Under the pieces are notes generated by a model. The model was given only the letters and a program-made list of their open reading frames with translations. It was not told where the DNA came from and did no database searches. Of a stretch of 61,353 nt of DNA, positions 50,930 through 59,726 are shown one piece after another (the first letter of the stretch is position 1; each line of letters opens with the position of its first letter). The position numbers were made by a program, and so were the translations under genes. Source of the DNA: Candidatus Cryptobacteroides faecipullorum (lineage in GTDB: Bacteria; Bacteroidota; Bacteroidia; Bacteroidales; UBA932); the NCBI GenBank assembly GCA_017694885.1, contig JADIMH010000011.1:1-61353 (forward strand), read 5' to 3'.

Positions 50930-52696
50930 TTAAAAATCGAGTCCGTCATCCCAACCCGGATTCTGGGTCAGGGCTCCCATCGTAAGAGACCTGTCATCCG
51001 TAGGTATCGGGAAAAGGTAATCCCTTTCCTCATCCCAGATGCCGGGGTTATTGTAATGAGGGGAAACATATCCGCTTTCGCCGTCAGTGAGGATAATGTC
51101 CTGATTGATCTTCATGGAAAGTTTTGCCGTAGTCGCCGGCTTGTCTCCCACATAAAGGCACAGGTCAACCGAACCGTTTCCGTCAAGGTCATAATCTCCG
51201 GGGCCCGGGAAATACATTCCGAGAAGGGGCTGCTCGAAAGTCTTGCCTTCTTTCCATCTCATTATATCATAGTACCGGAAGCCTTCCTGGGCGAGCTCTA
51301 CCGTCCTTTCCCTTCTTATCTCCAGAATCATGGCTATCCTGGTCTCTCCCGAGTTCTTTACAGCCACCTGCGGATATCCCGTCTCAGGACTCAGCAGATA
51401 CGGGTCCGGACTCACGGTCATGTCAAAATCAGGCATGCCGACCCTTTCCCTCAGCTTGTTCACCGATATCTCCAGATCATTCTGAGTAAGAGTCCCCAGT
51501 TCGGCTTTTGCTTCCGCATAGTTAAGATAGACTTCAGCGGTCCTGAATATAGGAAGATCGTTGTAGGATTCATTATATGCGTCGGAATCCGTACCGGACA
51601 CGAATTTTACAGGCTGGTATCCGGTTACTGTCACTGCCAGATCCGGAGCAAGTTCCTCAGAAGCCCCGATCCTTGTATACCCAGGTGTCCTTATTGTCTG
51701 GGCGAGTCTCGGATCACGGTTCCTGCACTCCTGGGCGAACTGCATGGTCTCCCATCCTTCCTGGTCCGTAAAACGGCTTCCGTCCGACATGAGATAGCTC
51801 GCTACTATTTTCCTTGTCATGCCAGGACGTCCGTGGGACTGTCCGAGGGTATAGAAATTGGCATTATGCGTAACACCGAGCCCCTCATTGTAATCTCTGG
51901 CAAGTATTATTTCATCCGGTATGGCATTTTCGGAAGCAAACAGGTTAAGATAACTCTTGTCCGGTCCGTCGGCCTTATAGATAGTGTAACCGCTGTTTAG
52001 GATGAATTCTTCCGCCGCCGAGGCCGCCTGCTGAAGATACCACTGCCAGTCATGTTCCGGATAGGTTACATCATGATATTTTCTGAAAGTCCCTTCGAAC
52101 AGGCAGAATCTGGATTTGAGGGCCAGAGCGGTCCATCTGGTGATCCTGTATAAAGACCTTTCTGCGGGAAGATTCCCTATGGCGTAATCTATATCCTCTA
52201 TCATCTTCTGCATCACATATTCCCTGCTGTCACGGGGTTTGTAGAGAGCCGGATCGTCGGACCCGAGCTGGGTATCGTACCATGGCACATCTCCGAAACG
52301 CTTCACTTTTTCAAAATAGAAATAAGCACGGAAGAATCTGGCCAGCGCATTGTATTCGGACCTGACGTCCAAATCAGGACAGTTAACGGAGTTTTCGAGC
52401 AATGTATTGTAATTCCTCAGTGCGTTCCAGGTCCATCCGCTGCCCGAGGCCGGAATTATCCTGGCCCCGCGAAGTTCCTCCGGCAATTCAAGCTGCGTAT
52501 AATTGTCGACGCTTTCAGAATATATGGACGTCGACGGGAAAACCGTATAGAACGTATTCGAAAACGCTTCCAGCTCATTTTCGGTAGAGAAGAAAGTTTC
52601 GGGAGACATCTGGGCAAGAGGGTATTTGTCCAGCATCCCTTCGCAACCGGAAATGATTCCAAGGGCAGCTACATATGTTAGAAATCTTGTCTTCAT
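50930..52696 (-). CDS. SusD/RagB-family nutrient-binding lipoprotein
   Basis: A 588-residue outer-membrane lipoprotein that forms the lid over the SusC channel. The signal ends in IISGC. The N-terminal helical region DKYPLAQMSPETFFSTENEL, the NYNTLLENS/FFRAYFYFEKVKRFGDVP TPR-like part and the late YAEAKAELGTLTQNDLE and RRERTVELAQEGFRYYDIMR segments are diagnostic. It ends with NPGWDDGLDF. It follows susC by 21 bp. The glycan specificity cannot be read from the sequence. Confidence 0.95.
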   Translation of the reverse strand: MKTRFLTYVAALGIISGCEGMLDKYPLAQMSPETFFSTENELEAFSNTFYTVFPSTSIYSESVDNYTQLELPEELRGARIIPASGSGWTWNALRNYNTLLENSVNCPDLDVRSEYNALARFFRAYFYFEKVKRFGDVPWYDTQLGSDDPALYKPRDSREYVMQKMIEDIDYAIGNLPAERSLYRITRWTALALKSRFCLFEGTFRKYHDVTYPEHDWQWYLQQAASAAEEFILNSGYTIYKADGPDKSYLNLFASENAIPDEIILARDYNEGLGVTHNANFYTLGQSHGRPGMTRKIVASYLMSDGSRFTDQEGWETMQFAQECRNRDPRLAQTIRTPGYTRIGASEELAPDLAVTVTGYQPVKFVSGTDSDAYNESYNDLPIFRTAEVYLNYAEAKAELGTLTQNDLEISVNKLRERVGMPDFDMTVSPDPYLLSPETGYPQVAVKNSGETRIAMILEIRRERTVELAQEGFRYYDIMRWKEGKTFEQPLLGMYFPGPGDYDLDGNGSVDLCLYVGDKPATTAKLSMKINQDIILTDGESGYVSPHYNNPGIWDEERDYLFPIPTDDRSLTMGALTQNPGWDDGLDF

Positions 52697-52717
52697 GTCA
52701 AATGTCGTTTTTAAGTC

Positions 52718-55700
52718 TTAGAAATTTATGTCAATACCGAACATGAAAGTCTTCTGCCACGGATAGATTCTCAGGTCGCTTCCTGTCATCGCCATCTCCG
52801 GGTCTACATAGTCCGAGTCTATTCCCGACCATGTAGCCAGATTCTCTCCGGTAAAATATATCCTTATCGCATCGATATTGATTTTTCTTGTCCATTTCCG
52901 CGGAAGAGTGTAACCTACCGTAAGGTTCTTCAGACGGCAATAGCCGATATTCTGCAGATACCTGTCATTGACGGCCGTCAATTCCCTGCTTGTACCCTGA
53001 AGGGCGGTATAGCCCCGGGGACGCGGGAAATACGAGTCCGGATTTTCTTCCGTCCAGATCAATTCGTGGAAATCCTTCGGAATCAACGTAGCATACGGTC
53101 TTGCATAAGGCCCCCAGAAGAGCATCGCATTGGCTGCAGGATACCAGTCTATATGGCCGATACCCTGGAAGAATATCGAGAAATCGATGTTGAGCCAGTT
53201 AAAACCGAGATTGATACCGTAATTGTAGCGTGGCTGCTTGTTGCCTATGATTTCGCGGTCTCCCGGATCGTCAACCGTATTCTTTCCGAGAGATATCTTG
53301 TTGTCTCCGTCGAGATCCAGGAATTTCAAGTCTCCTGCGCGGAGCCCTTTTTCCGCTCCCGCCGATGCGTTGATTATCTCATTGACGGAAGTCTGGTCGA
53401 CAGGCCATGTCGCCGCTTCAGCATCGGATGCGAAAAATCCACCTGTCCTGTAACCCCATATCTCGCCCCACCGCATTCCTTCATAATATGATTTGGCAAA
53501 GGTCTTTTCAGGATTGTCATATTCGGTAATTTCGGTTATATAGTCACTGAATACCACCGATACATTGTACGAGAACGGTTTGCCGGCAAGGGTAAACATG
53601 TCTTTCCATGCCAGAGTCAGTTCATATCCTTTGGTCCTCAGGTCCGCGCTGTTCATCTTAGGAGACGAGGCTCCGTACACTGACGGAAGAGCGACTCCTT
53701 CAGTAAGCATGTCCTTTGTGTCCCTGATATAAAACTCACCGGTGAAACCGAGGCGGTTGTCAAAAAACGCCATGTCGACACCAAGGTTCTGGTGCTGGGC
53801 TACCTCCCATGTAAGGTCAGAAGCCACAGGAGCGGAAATAGTAGCCGTTGTCGGCTTCCCTCCGCCGAAAAGATATGTCTGGTTGGAGATGGATATTTTC
53901 CTGATATAGTCATAATATCCTACCTGCTGGTTGCCGAGCTGTCCGAATGAATAGCGGATTTTCAGGTTGCTGAACCAGTCTTTCACGGGTTCGAAGAATC
54001 CCTCTTCCGAAATTCTCCAGCCAAGGGATGCCGACGGGAAGAATCCCCAGCGGTGTCCTGAACCGAATCTGGATGTTCCGTCATAACGTCCGCTCACTTC
54101 CACAAGATATTTGCCGTCGTAATCGTAATTGATCCTGCCGAATACGCCGGCTATCGCATACTCGTTCTGGCCTCCGGATACTTCCATACGCTTTTCGCCG
54201 TCGGCGTCCTGCCCGACGAGATTCAGGTCGTTAAGTGTGTCAGACAGAAGATTGTAGCCTATCGACTTGACATCCTTGAGATATTTTGTCTCCCAGTTGA
54301 ATCCGGCCATGATTTTCAGGTTGTGCTTCCGGGCGAAAGAATTCTGGTACGTAGCATACACGTTGGTCTGCATGTACTGGTGGGTATTGAACGTCTCGGT
54401 CAGTTTGTTTTCGAACCGACCCGTATTCAACGTCTCTATTACTCCCGGATATGTCGAATAGGTCGTGTTGACCTGCCTGTTCGTATATCTTACGGAATTG
54501 AACATGTACGTGAAATTACCCTTTATCTCCAGGCCTTTCAGCGGCGTAAGGGTAAGTTCCGTCGTTGTGGATATGTTGTCCTGATGGTCCGTATTCCTGT
54601 GAAGGTCCTTGTCGAGAATGGTAGGAAGTCCGTCCATTATGCCATAGCTGCTGAACGAGGTCATGTATATGCTCGAACCGTCAGGGTTCGTGGCCGGATA
54701 GCTTGCCAAGGCATGGACCGTACTGAGACTGAAGGAAGTGTTCACCCCGTTCGGACCCGGGTAGTCGTATGAAGAGTTGTAGTAGCTGGTATTGTTGCTG
54801 ATGTTGATCCAGTCATTGACATCGAAAGAGATGCGCGAGCGGAAGTTTATCTTCCTGAATTTGTCCGGATGTTTCTTGAAAATACCTTCTTCGCTATAAT
54901 AACCGCCAGAGAGGTAATATTTTACCTTTTTCGTGCCTCCGCTGAAGGAAATATTGTGGCTCATATTGGGATGGGCATCCCTGAAAAGTTCATGGTACCA
55001 GTCCGTATTGGCATAATAGACATATGTATCGCGTCCGCTCCTCTGGTCGATCACCACCCACGGCCTTTCCGGATTCTCGACCTTATCGTTTCTCCTGAGC
55101 CACAGCTGGTTCATATCCTCTTCGGTGTATCTGGAGTAGTTCACTCCGGCATATGACTTATAAAACAGGTCATTCAGATACACAGAGTAGTATCCTCTGG
55201 TTTCAAAATCGGTAGAAGTGGTCGGGGCTCCCCAGCCGAATCTTCCGCTATAGCTTACTTTCACTTTGCCTTCTTCTGCGCTCCCCTGTTTCGTCGTGAC
55301 CATGACTACTCCGAATGAAGCCCTTGCTCCGTAGATCGCCGAAGAAGAAGCATCCTTGACGACCGATATGGATTCCACATCATTCGGATTCACCAGTTTC
55401 AGGTCGCCTTCAGCCCCGTCTATCAGAACGAGAGGGGAACCGCCGTTGATGGAATTGATACCCCTGATGTTTATCGAAGCCGAACTGCCCGGGTATCCTG
55501 AAGATGTCGTAACGTTTAGCCCGGGGATGGTACCCTGCAGCATATGTGTCAGGGAAGTGGCCGTCCTGTTCTGGATGCTTTCCGACTGTATGGTAGATAC
55601 GGCTCCCGTCAGGTTGACCTTTTTCTGGGTTCCATATCCGACAACGACCGTAGCGTCGAGCATGGTCGCATCTTCGTTCATATAGACTTTGATATCCTGT

Positions 55701-56221
55701 CTTGCTTCAGGAACGCTTACTTTCTTGGTGACATACCCCAAGGAAGAGAACGTGAGCATGGAAACTCCGGCCGGAACCGTCAGGGCGAAGCGTCCATCGG
55801 AATCGGTTGCGACTCCTGTAGTTGTCCCTTCAAGCATTACGGCAACCCCGACCAAAGGTTCTTCATTGATATCGCATACTGTTCCGGTAACCAGCCTTTC
55901 GGCAGTCCGTTCCATCGAAGCCGGGAACAATGCAATCTGCTTCTGACGGATTTCGAAAGACAGACCGGTCGGAGCAAGCATGGTTTTCAGGGCATCTTCA
56001 AGCGACTGTCTGTCGGCCTTGACCGAAACCCTTTCTGCCAGATCGACCTGTTCCTCGTCGTAGAAAAAGGTATAACCGCAGATCTCCTCTATTTCGGACA
56101 TGGCTTCCGACAGAGGCACATTCTGCAAATCGACAGTTATCCTGTCAATACTTTGCTGGGCATGAGCAGAATAACCGCTCATGATCAGGGCAAAGACGGC
56201 CATAAAATACTTTAACCGCAT
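52718..56221 (-). CDS. SusC/RagA-family TonB-dependent transporter with STN signalling domain
   Basis: A 1167-residue outer-membrane importer. After the signal, residues about 25-95 form an STN (secretin/TonB N-terminal) domain (ITVDLQNVPLSEAMSEIEEI) that contacts the anti-sigma factor. A carboxypeptidase-like domain follows (VTGTVCDINEEPLVGVAVML), then the plug with VVVGYGTQKKVNLTGAVSTI and NIRGINSINGGSPLVLIDG, then the 22-strand barrel. The presence of STN, together with FecR and sigma upstream, means substrate uptake is coupled to transcription across the envelope. The SusC/SusD pair is complete and undamaged. Confidence 0.96.
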   Translation of the reverse strand: MRLKYFMAVFALIMSGYSAHAQQSIDRITVDLQNVPLSEAMSEIEEICGYTFFYDEEQVDLAERVSVKADRQSLEDALKTMLAPTGLSFEIRQKQIALFPASMERTAERLVTGTVCDINEEPLVGVAVMLEGTTTGVATDSDGRFALTVPAGVSMLTFSSLGYVTKKVSVPEARQDIKVYMNEDATMLDATVVVGYGTQKKVNLTGAVSTIQSESIQNRTATSLTHMLQGTIPGLNVTTSSGYPGSSASINIRGINSINGGSPLVLIDGAEGDLKLVNPNDVESISVVKDASSSAIYGARASFGVVMVTTKQGSAEEGKVKVSYSGRFGWGAPTTSTDFETRGYYSVYLNDLFYKSYAGVNYSRYTEEDMNQLWLRRNDKVENPERPWVVIDQRSGRDTYVYYANTDWYHELFRDAHPNMSHNISFSGGTKKVKYYLSGGYYSEEGIFKKHPDKFRKINFRSRISFDVNDWINISNNTSYYNSSYDYPGPNGVNTSFSLSTVHALASYPATNPDGSSIYMTSFSSYGIMDGLPTILDKDLHRNTDHQDNISTTTELTLTPLKGLEIKGNFTYMFNSVRYTNRQVNTTYSTYPGVIETLNTGRFENKLTETFNTHQYMQTNVYATYQNSFARKHNLKIMAGFNWETKYLKDVKSIGYNLLSDTLNDLNLVGQDADGEKRMEVSGGQNEYAIAGVFGRINYDYDGKYLVEVSGRYDGTSRFGSGHRWGFFPSASLGWRISEEGFFEPVKDWFSNLKIRYSFGQLGNQQVGYYDYIRKISISNQTYLFGGGKPTTATISAPVASDLTWEVAQHQNLGVDMAFFDNRLGFTGEFYIRDTKDMLTEGVALPSVYGASSPKMNSADLRTKGYELTLAWKDMFTLAGKPFSYNVSVVFSDYITEITEYDNPEKTFAKSYYEGMRWGEIWGYRTGGFFASDAEAATWPVDQTSVNEIINASAGAEKGLRAGDLKFLDLDGDNKISLGKNTVDDPGDREIIGNKQPRYNYGINLGFNWLNIDFSIFFQGIGHIDWYPAANAMLFWGPYARPYATLIPKDFHELIWTEENPDSYFPRPRGYTALQGTSRELTAVNDRYLQNIGYCRLKNLTVGYTLPRKWTRKINIDAIRIYFTGENLATWSGIDSDYVDPEMAMTGSDLRIYPWQKTFMFGIDINF

Positions 56222-56274
56222 AATGAATCAGTTTTAGTTTAACATTAAGGTATATGTGATATGCATATCCGATA

Positions 56275-57243
56275 TCATTGCTTCAGTTCGGTAATCCTGT
56301 AGACATTTCCGGTCTTTACATATTCTATAGGATTGATCTTGCCCATGATTGCCAGAATTTCATCCAGAGGTTCATCCGTAACCGAAAACGTATATGCGTA
56401 TTCGTTTTCAAGCGCAGGTACAGGTATGATCTTCACCCCGTACCACACTGAAAGATGCTGGCATATCCTGCCTAACGGCTGTGCCTTGAAATTCAGGCTG
56501 CAGCTTGCCCAGCAGGCATCCGGGGCAATCTCACCGGATTCGCAGGCTATAGTCCCTTTCCGCTTGTCATACACGGCTTTCTGTCCGGCAGTAATGGAGA
56601 CCGGCTGCCCGGAAGAGGCGGAAAGCTTTACAGCGCCCTCCACCAGGCTTACATAAATCCTGTCGCTGCACTCCCTGACATTGAATTCCGTTCCGGTCAC
56701 TTCCACCGACAGATTCTCCACATGCACATAGAAAGTCTTTTTAGGATTCTTCCGGACATCGAAATAGGCTTCTCCCTTAAGGAGTACCTTTCTGTCTTTT
56801 CTGCCGAAAGACACGGCGTCATATTCCAGAGACGAACCATCCTTAAGCCACACCACCGTTCCGTCCGGAAGGACATTCCTGGATTTTCCGCAGACCGATG
56901 ACATGACTACGGGATCGGGCCCCCCGACAGGCAAGTAGCGTAACATCAGGCCGGAAAGAACAACCAGCACTACGGCCGCAGCTGCGGATATCCCTAACAG
57001 AAGGCGCCTTGCGGTCCGTGACTTGCCTGAGTGTTCCTGCAGCCTGCGCCATAAACGCCGTCCGTCCGGTTCATAGCCGGATGCCTCCCGGCGGACATCA
57101 TCCCACAAGCCTGCAAGGCCTTCGTATATATCCCTGTTCCCGCTCTGCCCGAGCCAGGAATCCAATTCCGCTCTGCCGCTCTCATCCATATTTTCCTGAA
57201 GCGACCGCACTATAATATCTACCGGTATTCTTTTCTTTGCCAT
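56275..57243 (-). CDS. FecR-family anti-sigma factor
   Basis: A 322-residue single-pass inner-membrane regulator. The cytoplasmic N-terminal part (about 1-75) binds sigma. The membrane helix is LLLGISAAAAVVLVVLSGLM. The periplasmic FecR domain (VMSSVCGKSRNVLPDGTVVW then LKGEAYFDVRKNPKKTFYVH) and a C-terminal DUF4974-type STN-like domain follow, ending NPIEYVKTGNVYRITEL. It lies between sigma and susC. A terminator-like hairpin lies between it and sigma, so its expression may be partly independent. Confidence 0.93.
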   Translation of the reverse strand: MAKKRIPVDIIVRSLQENMDESGRAELDSWLGQSGNRDIYEGLAGLWDDVRREASGYEPDGRRLWRRLQEHSGKSRTARRLLLGISAAAAVVLVVLSGLMLRYLPVGGPDPVVMSSVCGKSRNVLPDGTVVWLKDGSSLEYDAVSFGRKDRKVLLKGEAYFDVRKNPKKTFYVHVENLSVEVTGTEFNVRECSDRIYVSLVEGAVKLSASSGQPVSITAGQKAVYDKRKGTIACESGEIAPDACWASCSLNFKAQPLGRICQHLSVWYGVKIIPVPALENEYAYTFSVTDEPLDEILAIMGKINPIEYVKTGNVYRITELKQ

Positions 57244-57266
57244 ATGATCGGTTTCTGCCTATCAGA

Positions 57267-57298
57267 CACAAAAAAAGAGGACAACCCTATGTCGTCCC
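57267..57298 (-). terminator. Terminator-like hairpin between sigma and fecR
   Basis: GGACAAC (57279-57285) and GTCGTCC (57291-57297) pair, with one G-T. On the minus strand the stem is followed by CTC and seven T. It probably reduces transcription from sigma into fecR and the SusCD genes. Confidence 0.65.
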
Positions 57299-57319
57299 CC
57301 GTAATTTTCATATTAAAAA

Positions 57320-57883
57320 TTACAACATAAAAAAGAAAAAATACATCTTCTTCAGTTTTATCCTCAACGTCTTCAATGCCCTGGTCATATGTGCCTCGAC
57401 CGTCTTGACCGATATCCCCATTTCGGAGGCTATCTGCTCATTGGAAAGGCCGCCGCTTCTGCTCCTGCTGAAAACTTCCTTGCATTTGGGTGGCAAAGAG
57501 CATATGGCTTCCCGGACAAGATATGATATGTCCTCCGCATCCACGTCAGACAACGAATCCGGTACAGACAGCCAGGATTCGATGTCGTCTATAGGAACCC
57601 CGGGGCCCGGTCTTGACCTGAGAAAATTAATGGCCCTGTTCCTTACGCTGCGGAAAAGATAGGATCCGACCGAAGATTCGATATTTATTTTCTCCCTGTT
57701 TTTCCAAAGATAGATAAACAGGTCAAGGACAATCTCCTCTGCATCCATCCTGTCTTTGACGATCAGATATGCATATCTGCACAGAGGCGCATATATGCTG
57801 TCGAAAAACTTCCTGAAACTGACCAGGCCGCCATCCGACTTGAAACATGCCCACAAGATATCTATCGTTACGGTACTATCCAT
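57320..57883 (-). CDS. ECF-type RNA polymerase sigma factor
   Basis: A 187-residue sigma-70 family factor of the extracytoplasmic kind. The sigma2 region shows YLIVKDRMDAEEIVLDLFIY and YLFRSVRNRAINFLRS. The sigma4 helix-turn-helix shows LPPKCKEVFSRSRSGGLSNE then ASEMGISVKTVEAHMTRALK. The ATG at 57883 (MDSTVTID) is chosen. The TTG at 57907 overlaps the -7 element TAGATTTG (plus 57905-57912), so it would be at or before the mRNA start. The factor is expected to be held by the FecR protein encoded next to it and to drive the SusCD locus. Confidence 0.93.
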   Translation of the reverse strand: MDSTVTIDILWACFKSDGGLVSFRKFFDSIYAPLCRYAYLIVKDRMDAEEIVLDLFIYLWKNREKINIESSVGSYLFRSVRNRAINFLRSRPGPGVPIDDIESWLSVPDSLSDVDAEDISYLVREAICSLPPKCKEVFSRSRSGGLSNEQIASEMGISVKTVEAHMTRALKTLRIKLKKMYFFFFML

Positions 57884-57904
57884 AGATTTTTCTTTACATC
57901 CATG

Positions 57905-57912
57905 CAAATCTA
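57905..57912 (-). promoter_or_regulatory. -7 element of the sigma factor gene
   Basis: TAGATTTG on the minus strand, 21 bp before the chosen ATG. No -33 TTTG at the right distance. Confidence 0.5.
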
Positions 57913-57965
57913 AACATTTTTAATTACAAGACTATTAAATGAGCCTTTTATGCACAAAAAGGCAC

Positions 57966-57999
57966 AAAAAAAAGCAGAGCCGGAAAAAATCCGGCCCTG
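57966..57999 (-). terminator. Terminator of EEP lipoprotein copy 2
   Basis: CAGAGCCGGA (57975-57984) and TCCGGCCCTG (57990-57999) form a 10-bp stem (one G-T). On the minus strand it is followed by C and eight T. It separates this gene from the sigma-FecR-SusCD locus. Confidence 0.85.
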
Positions 58000-58024
58000 A
58001 CTTTCTTCAGGATAATTAACCGAG

Positions 58025-58873
58025 CTACTGCAATCTGACGTCCACGAATATCGGAAGATGGTCCGAGGCCTTGGCAACATCCCCGGAAAGGAATCTGTAG
58101 CATACAGCCGTAGCGGTCCTTGCATATTTGGCCCCGTTATTCAGCACCATTACATAATCGATACATGTATTCGGATCGTCAGAAGGGAAAGTCGGATCGG
58201 AAACCGAAAGGATTGTCCAATTCTTTTTCAGCTCGTTTATCGGTGCGCTGCCAGGAGTGGAATTCAGGTCCCCGCACAGGAACACCGGTTTCGCTGTATC
58301 CCCGTATTTCTCCATCATCACAGAAGAGATCAGCGCCGCCTGTCCGGTTCGCGCCTTGTCCGAAACATGGTCAAGATGGGTAGACGCAAATACGAAATCC
58401 CGGGTCTCAATCACAACCAGTACCCTTGCTTCCGCCCCTTCTCCCTGCGGAAGCGGGACAGAATACTTTTCCTGCACTCCAAGACTGCTTCTGACAACGG
58501 CGCCTTCACCGTATTCCCCTCCGGCAAAATCTATCGCCTTGCCGAAAAGATAGTCCCAGTCACCGAGTTCTTCTGCCAGCACCTTAAGCTGGTCAGTATC
58601 GTGCCTCGTATTGTAATAGTCAAGTTCATTGACCGCTATGGCATCCGCGTCCAGTTCGTCCATTAAAGTAGCTACCAGCGAAGTGCTGTTATCAAGATAC
58701 TTGGAGAAAACCCCGACATTATAGGAAACCAGTCTGACTGTACCGGCTTCCTTACGGTAAAGTTCTGTCTTGTCAACAGGCTGTCCTGACCCGGATTCCC
58801 CGCCGGCAGTAGAACAACATAACGAAAGTAAAATTACCGATACGGCAATAATGAGGCATTTTGGTCTAATCAT
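58025..58873 (-). CDS. EEP-fold lipoprotein, copy 2
   Basis: A 282-residue paralogue of the EEP lipoprotein at 50030-50911. The lipobox is in LLSLCC. The fold residues are all kept: VSYNVGVFSKYLDNSTSL, VNELDYYNTRHDTDQLK, FASTHLDHVSDKARTGQA, FLCGDLNSTPGSAPI and KASDHLPIFVDVR. Long runs are identical to copy 1. The ATG at 58873 (MIRPKCLIIA) follows a -7 element at 58903-58910; the upstream open frame enters rpsC antisense-like low-complexity and is rejected. It is a separate transcription unit lying between the rpsC terminator and the sigma gene. Confidence 0.9.
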   Translation of the reverse strand: MIRPKCLIIAVSVILLSLCCSTAGGESGSGQPVDKTELYRKEAGTVRLVSYNVGVFSKYLDNSTSLVATLMDELDADAIAVNELDYYNTRHDTDQLKVLAEELGDWDYLFGKAIDFAGGEYGEGAVVRSSLGVQEKYSVPLPQGEGAEARVLVVIETRDFVFASTHLDHVSDKARTGQAALISSVMMEKYGDTAKPVFLCGDLNSTPGSAPINELKKNWTILSVSDPTFPSDDPNTCIDYVMVLNNGAKYARTATAVCYRFLSGDVAKASDHLPIFVDVRLQ

Positions 58874-58902
58874 ATCCTTGGATTTAATGTTTTGACGGTG
58901 TG

Positions 58903-58910
58903 CAAAGTTA
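58903..58910 (-). promoter_or_regulatory. -7 element of EEP copy 2
   Basis: TAACTTTG on the minus strand, 30 bp before the ATG and only a few bases past the rpsC terminator T-tract. Confidence 0.55.
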
Positions 58911-58950
58911 AAATAAAAAATGAGGTAACCTGAAAAGGCTACCTCATTTT
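58911..58950 (-). terminator. Intrinsic terminator directly after rpsC
   Basis: ATGAGGTAACCT (58920-58931) pairs with AGGCTACCTCAT (58936-58947) around a 4-nt loop. On the minus strand the single mismatch becomes a G-U pair. The stem begins 20 nt after the rpsC stop and is followed by TTTTTTATTTT. It ends the upstream half of the ribosomal operon at a point where transcription normally continues into rplP. Confidence 0.92.
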
Positions 58951-58967
58951 CATATGCGATTGCAAAA

Positions 58968-59723
58968 TTATTTGCTTTCCTTGCGGTCACCACCGCGACG
59001 ACGGTCACCGCGACGGCGGTCACCGCGGCCTCCGCGGTTCTGTCCGCCCTGCTGCGAGTGGGCTCCGGCAGCTACTCCTGCATTCGGAGAAAGGTCTCTC
59101 TTTCCGTAAACCTCACCGTTGCAGATCCACACCTTGATACCGAGCACACCTACTTTCGTATGAGCCTCTGCCAAAGCATAGTCGATATCGGCGCGGAATG
59201 TATGGAGAGGAGTACGTCCTTCCTTGAACATTTCGCTGCGTGCCATTTCAGCTCCGCCGAGACGTCCGCTGATCTGAACCTTGATACCCTCGGCACCTAC
59301 TTTCATGGTAGTAGCGACTGCCATCTTGATAGCCCTTCTGTATGAAACACGGCCTTCGATCTGGCGTGCGATGTTGTCTGCCACGATGTGGGCGTCTACC
59401 TCAGGTTTCTTCACCTCGAAGATGTTGATCTGGACATCTTTCTTGGTTACTTTCTTGAGCTCTTCCTTAAGTTTGTCTACCTCGGCTCCGCCTTTTCCGA
59501 TTATAACGCCCGGACGTGCGGCATGGATAGTCACTGTGATGAGCTTGAGAGTCCTCTCGATAACAATCTTTGAAAGGCTGGCCTTTGCAAGACGGTTTAC
59601 AAGATACTTACGGATTTCGTAGTCCTCTGCGATCTTCTCCGCATAGTTACCACCACACCAGTTAGAGTCCCAACCACGGGTGATACCGATTCTGTTGCTG
59701 ATAGGATTTGTTTTCTGTCCCAT
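58968..59723 (-). CDS. rpsC: Small ribosomal subunit protein uS3 with Arg/Gly-rich tail
   Basis: 30S head protein of the mRNA entry channel. The 251 residues start [20 protein letters not shown] and contain the KH domain ([20 protein letters not shown]) and [20 protein letters not shown]. The last 25 residues are an Arg/Gly/Asp-rich tail ([18 protein letters not shown]). It is the final gene of the upstream operon half. rplP, its nearly universal downstream neighbour, is 26.4 kb away. Confidence 0.97.
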   Translation of the reverse strand: MGQKTNPISNRIGITRGWDSNWCGGNYAEKIAEDYEIRKYLVNRLAKASLSKIVIERTLKLITVTIHAARPGVIIGKGGAEVDKLKEELKKVTKKDVQINIFEVKKPEVDAHIVADNIARQIEGRVSYRRAIKMAVATTMKVGAEGIKVQISGRLGGAEMARSEMFKEGRTPLHTFRADIDYALAEAHTKVGVLGIKVWICNGEVYGKRDLSPNAGVAAGAHSQQGGQNRGGRGDRRRGDRRRGGDRKESK

Positions 59724-59726
59724 AAT

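Larger units (their letters stand above)
32609..58967. other. 26.4-kb segment separating rpsC from rplP
   Basis: Everything between the two same-strand parts of the S10-spc-alpha superoperon. One side (to about 43.0 kb) is housekeeping: uppP, ftsX, uvrC, acpP and others. The other (43.1-58.9 kb) is a decayed regulator and a SusCD locus. No integrase, transposase, tRNA or terminal direct repeat was found at either end, so it does not look like a classical genomic island. Confidence 0.85.

Noticed and set aside
32609..58967. Mobile genomic island inserted into the ribosomal operon
   Set aside because: No integrase, transposase, att-like direct repeats or tRNA at the ends, and half of it is essential housekeeping genes.
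32609..58967. Assembly chimera as explanation of the split operon
   Set aside because: Not excluded, but a fitting terminator after rpsC and a fitting promoter before rplP make it unlikely.
58874..59023. N-terminal extension of EEP copy 2 up to 59023
   Set aside because: It would run into the end of rpsC in another frame, across the rpsC terminator and the -7 element; ATG 58873 gives a proper lipoprotein signal.
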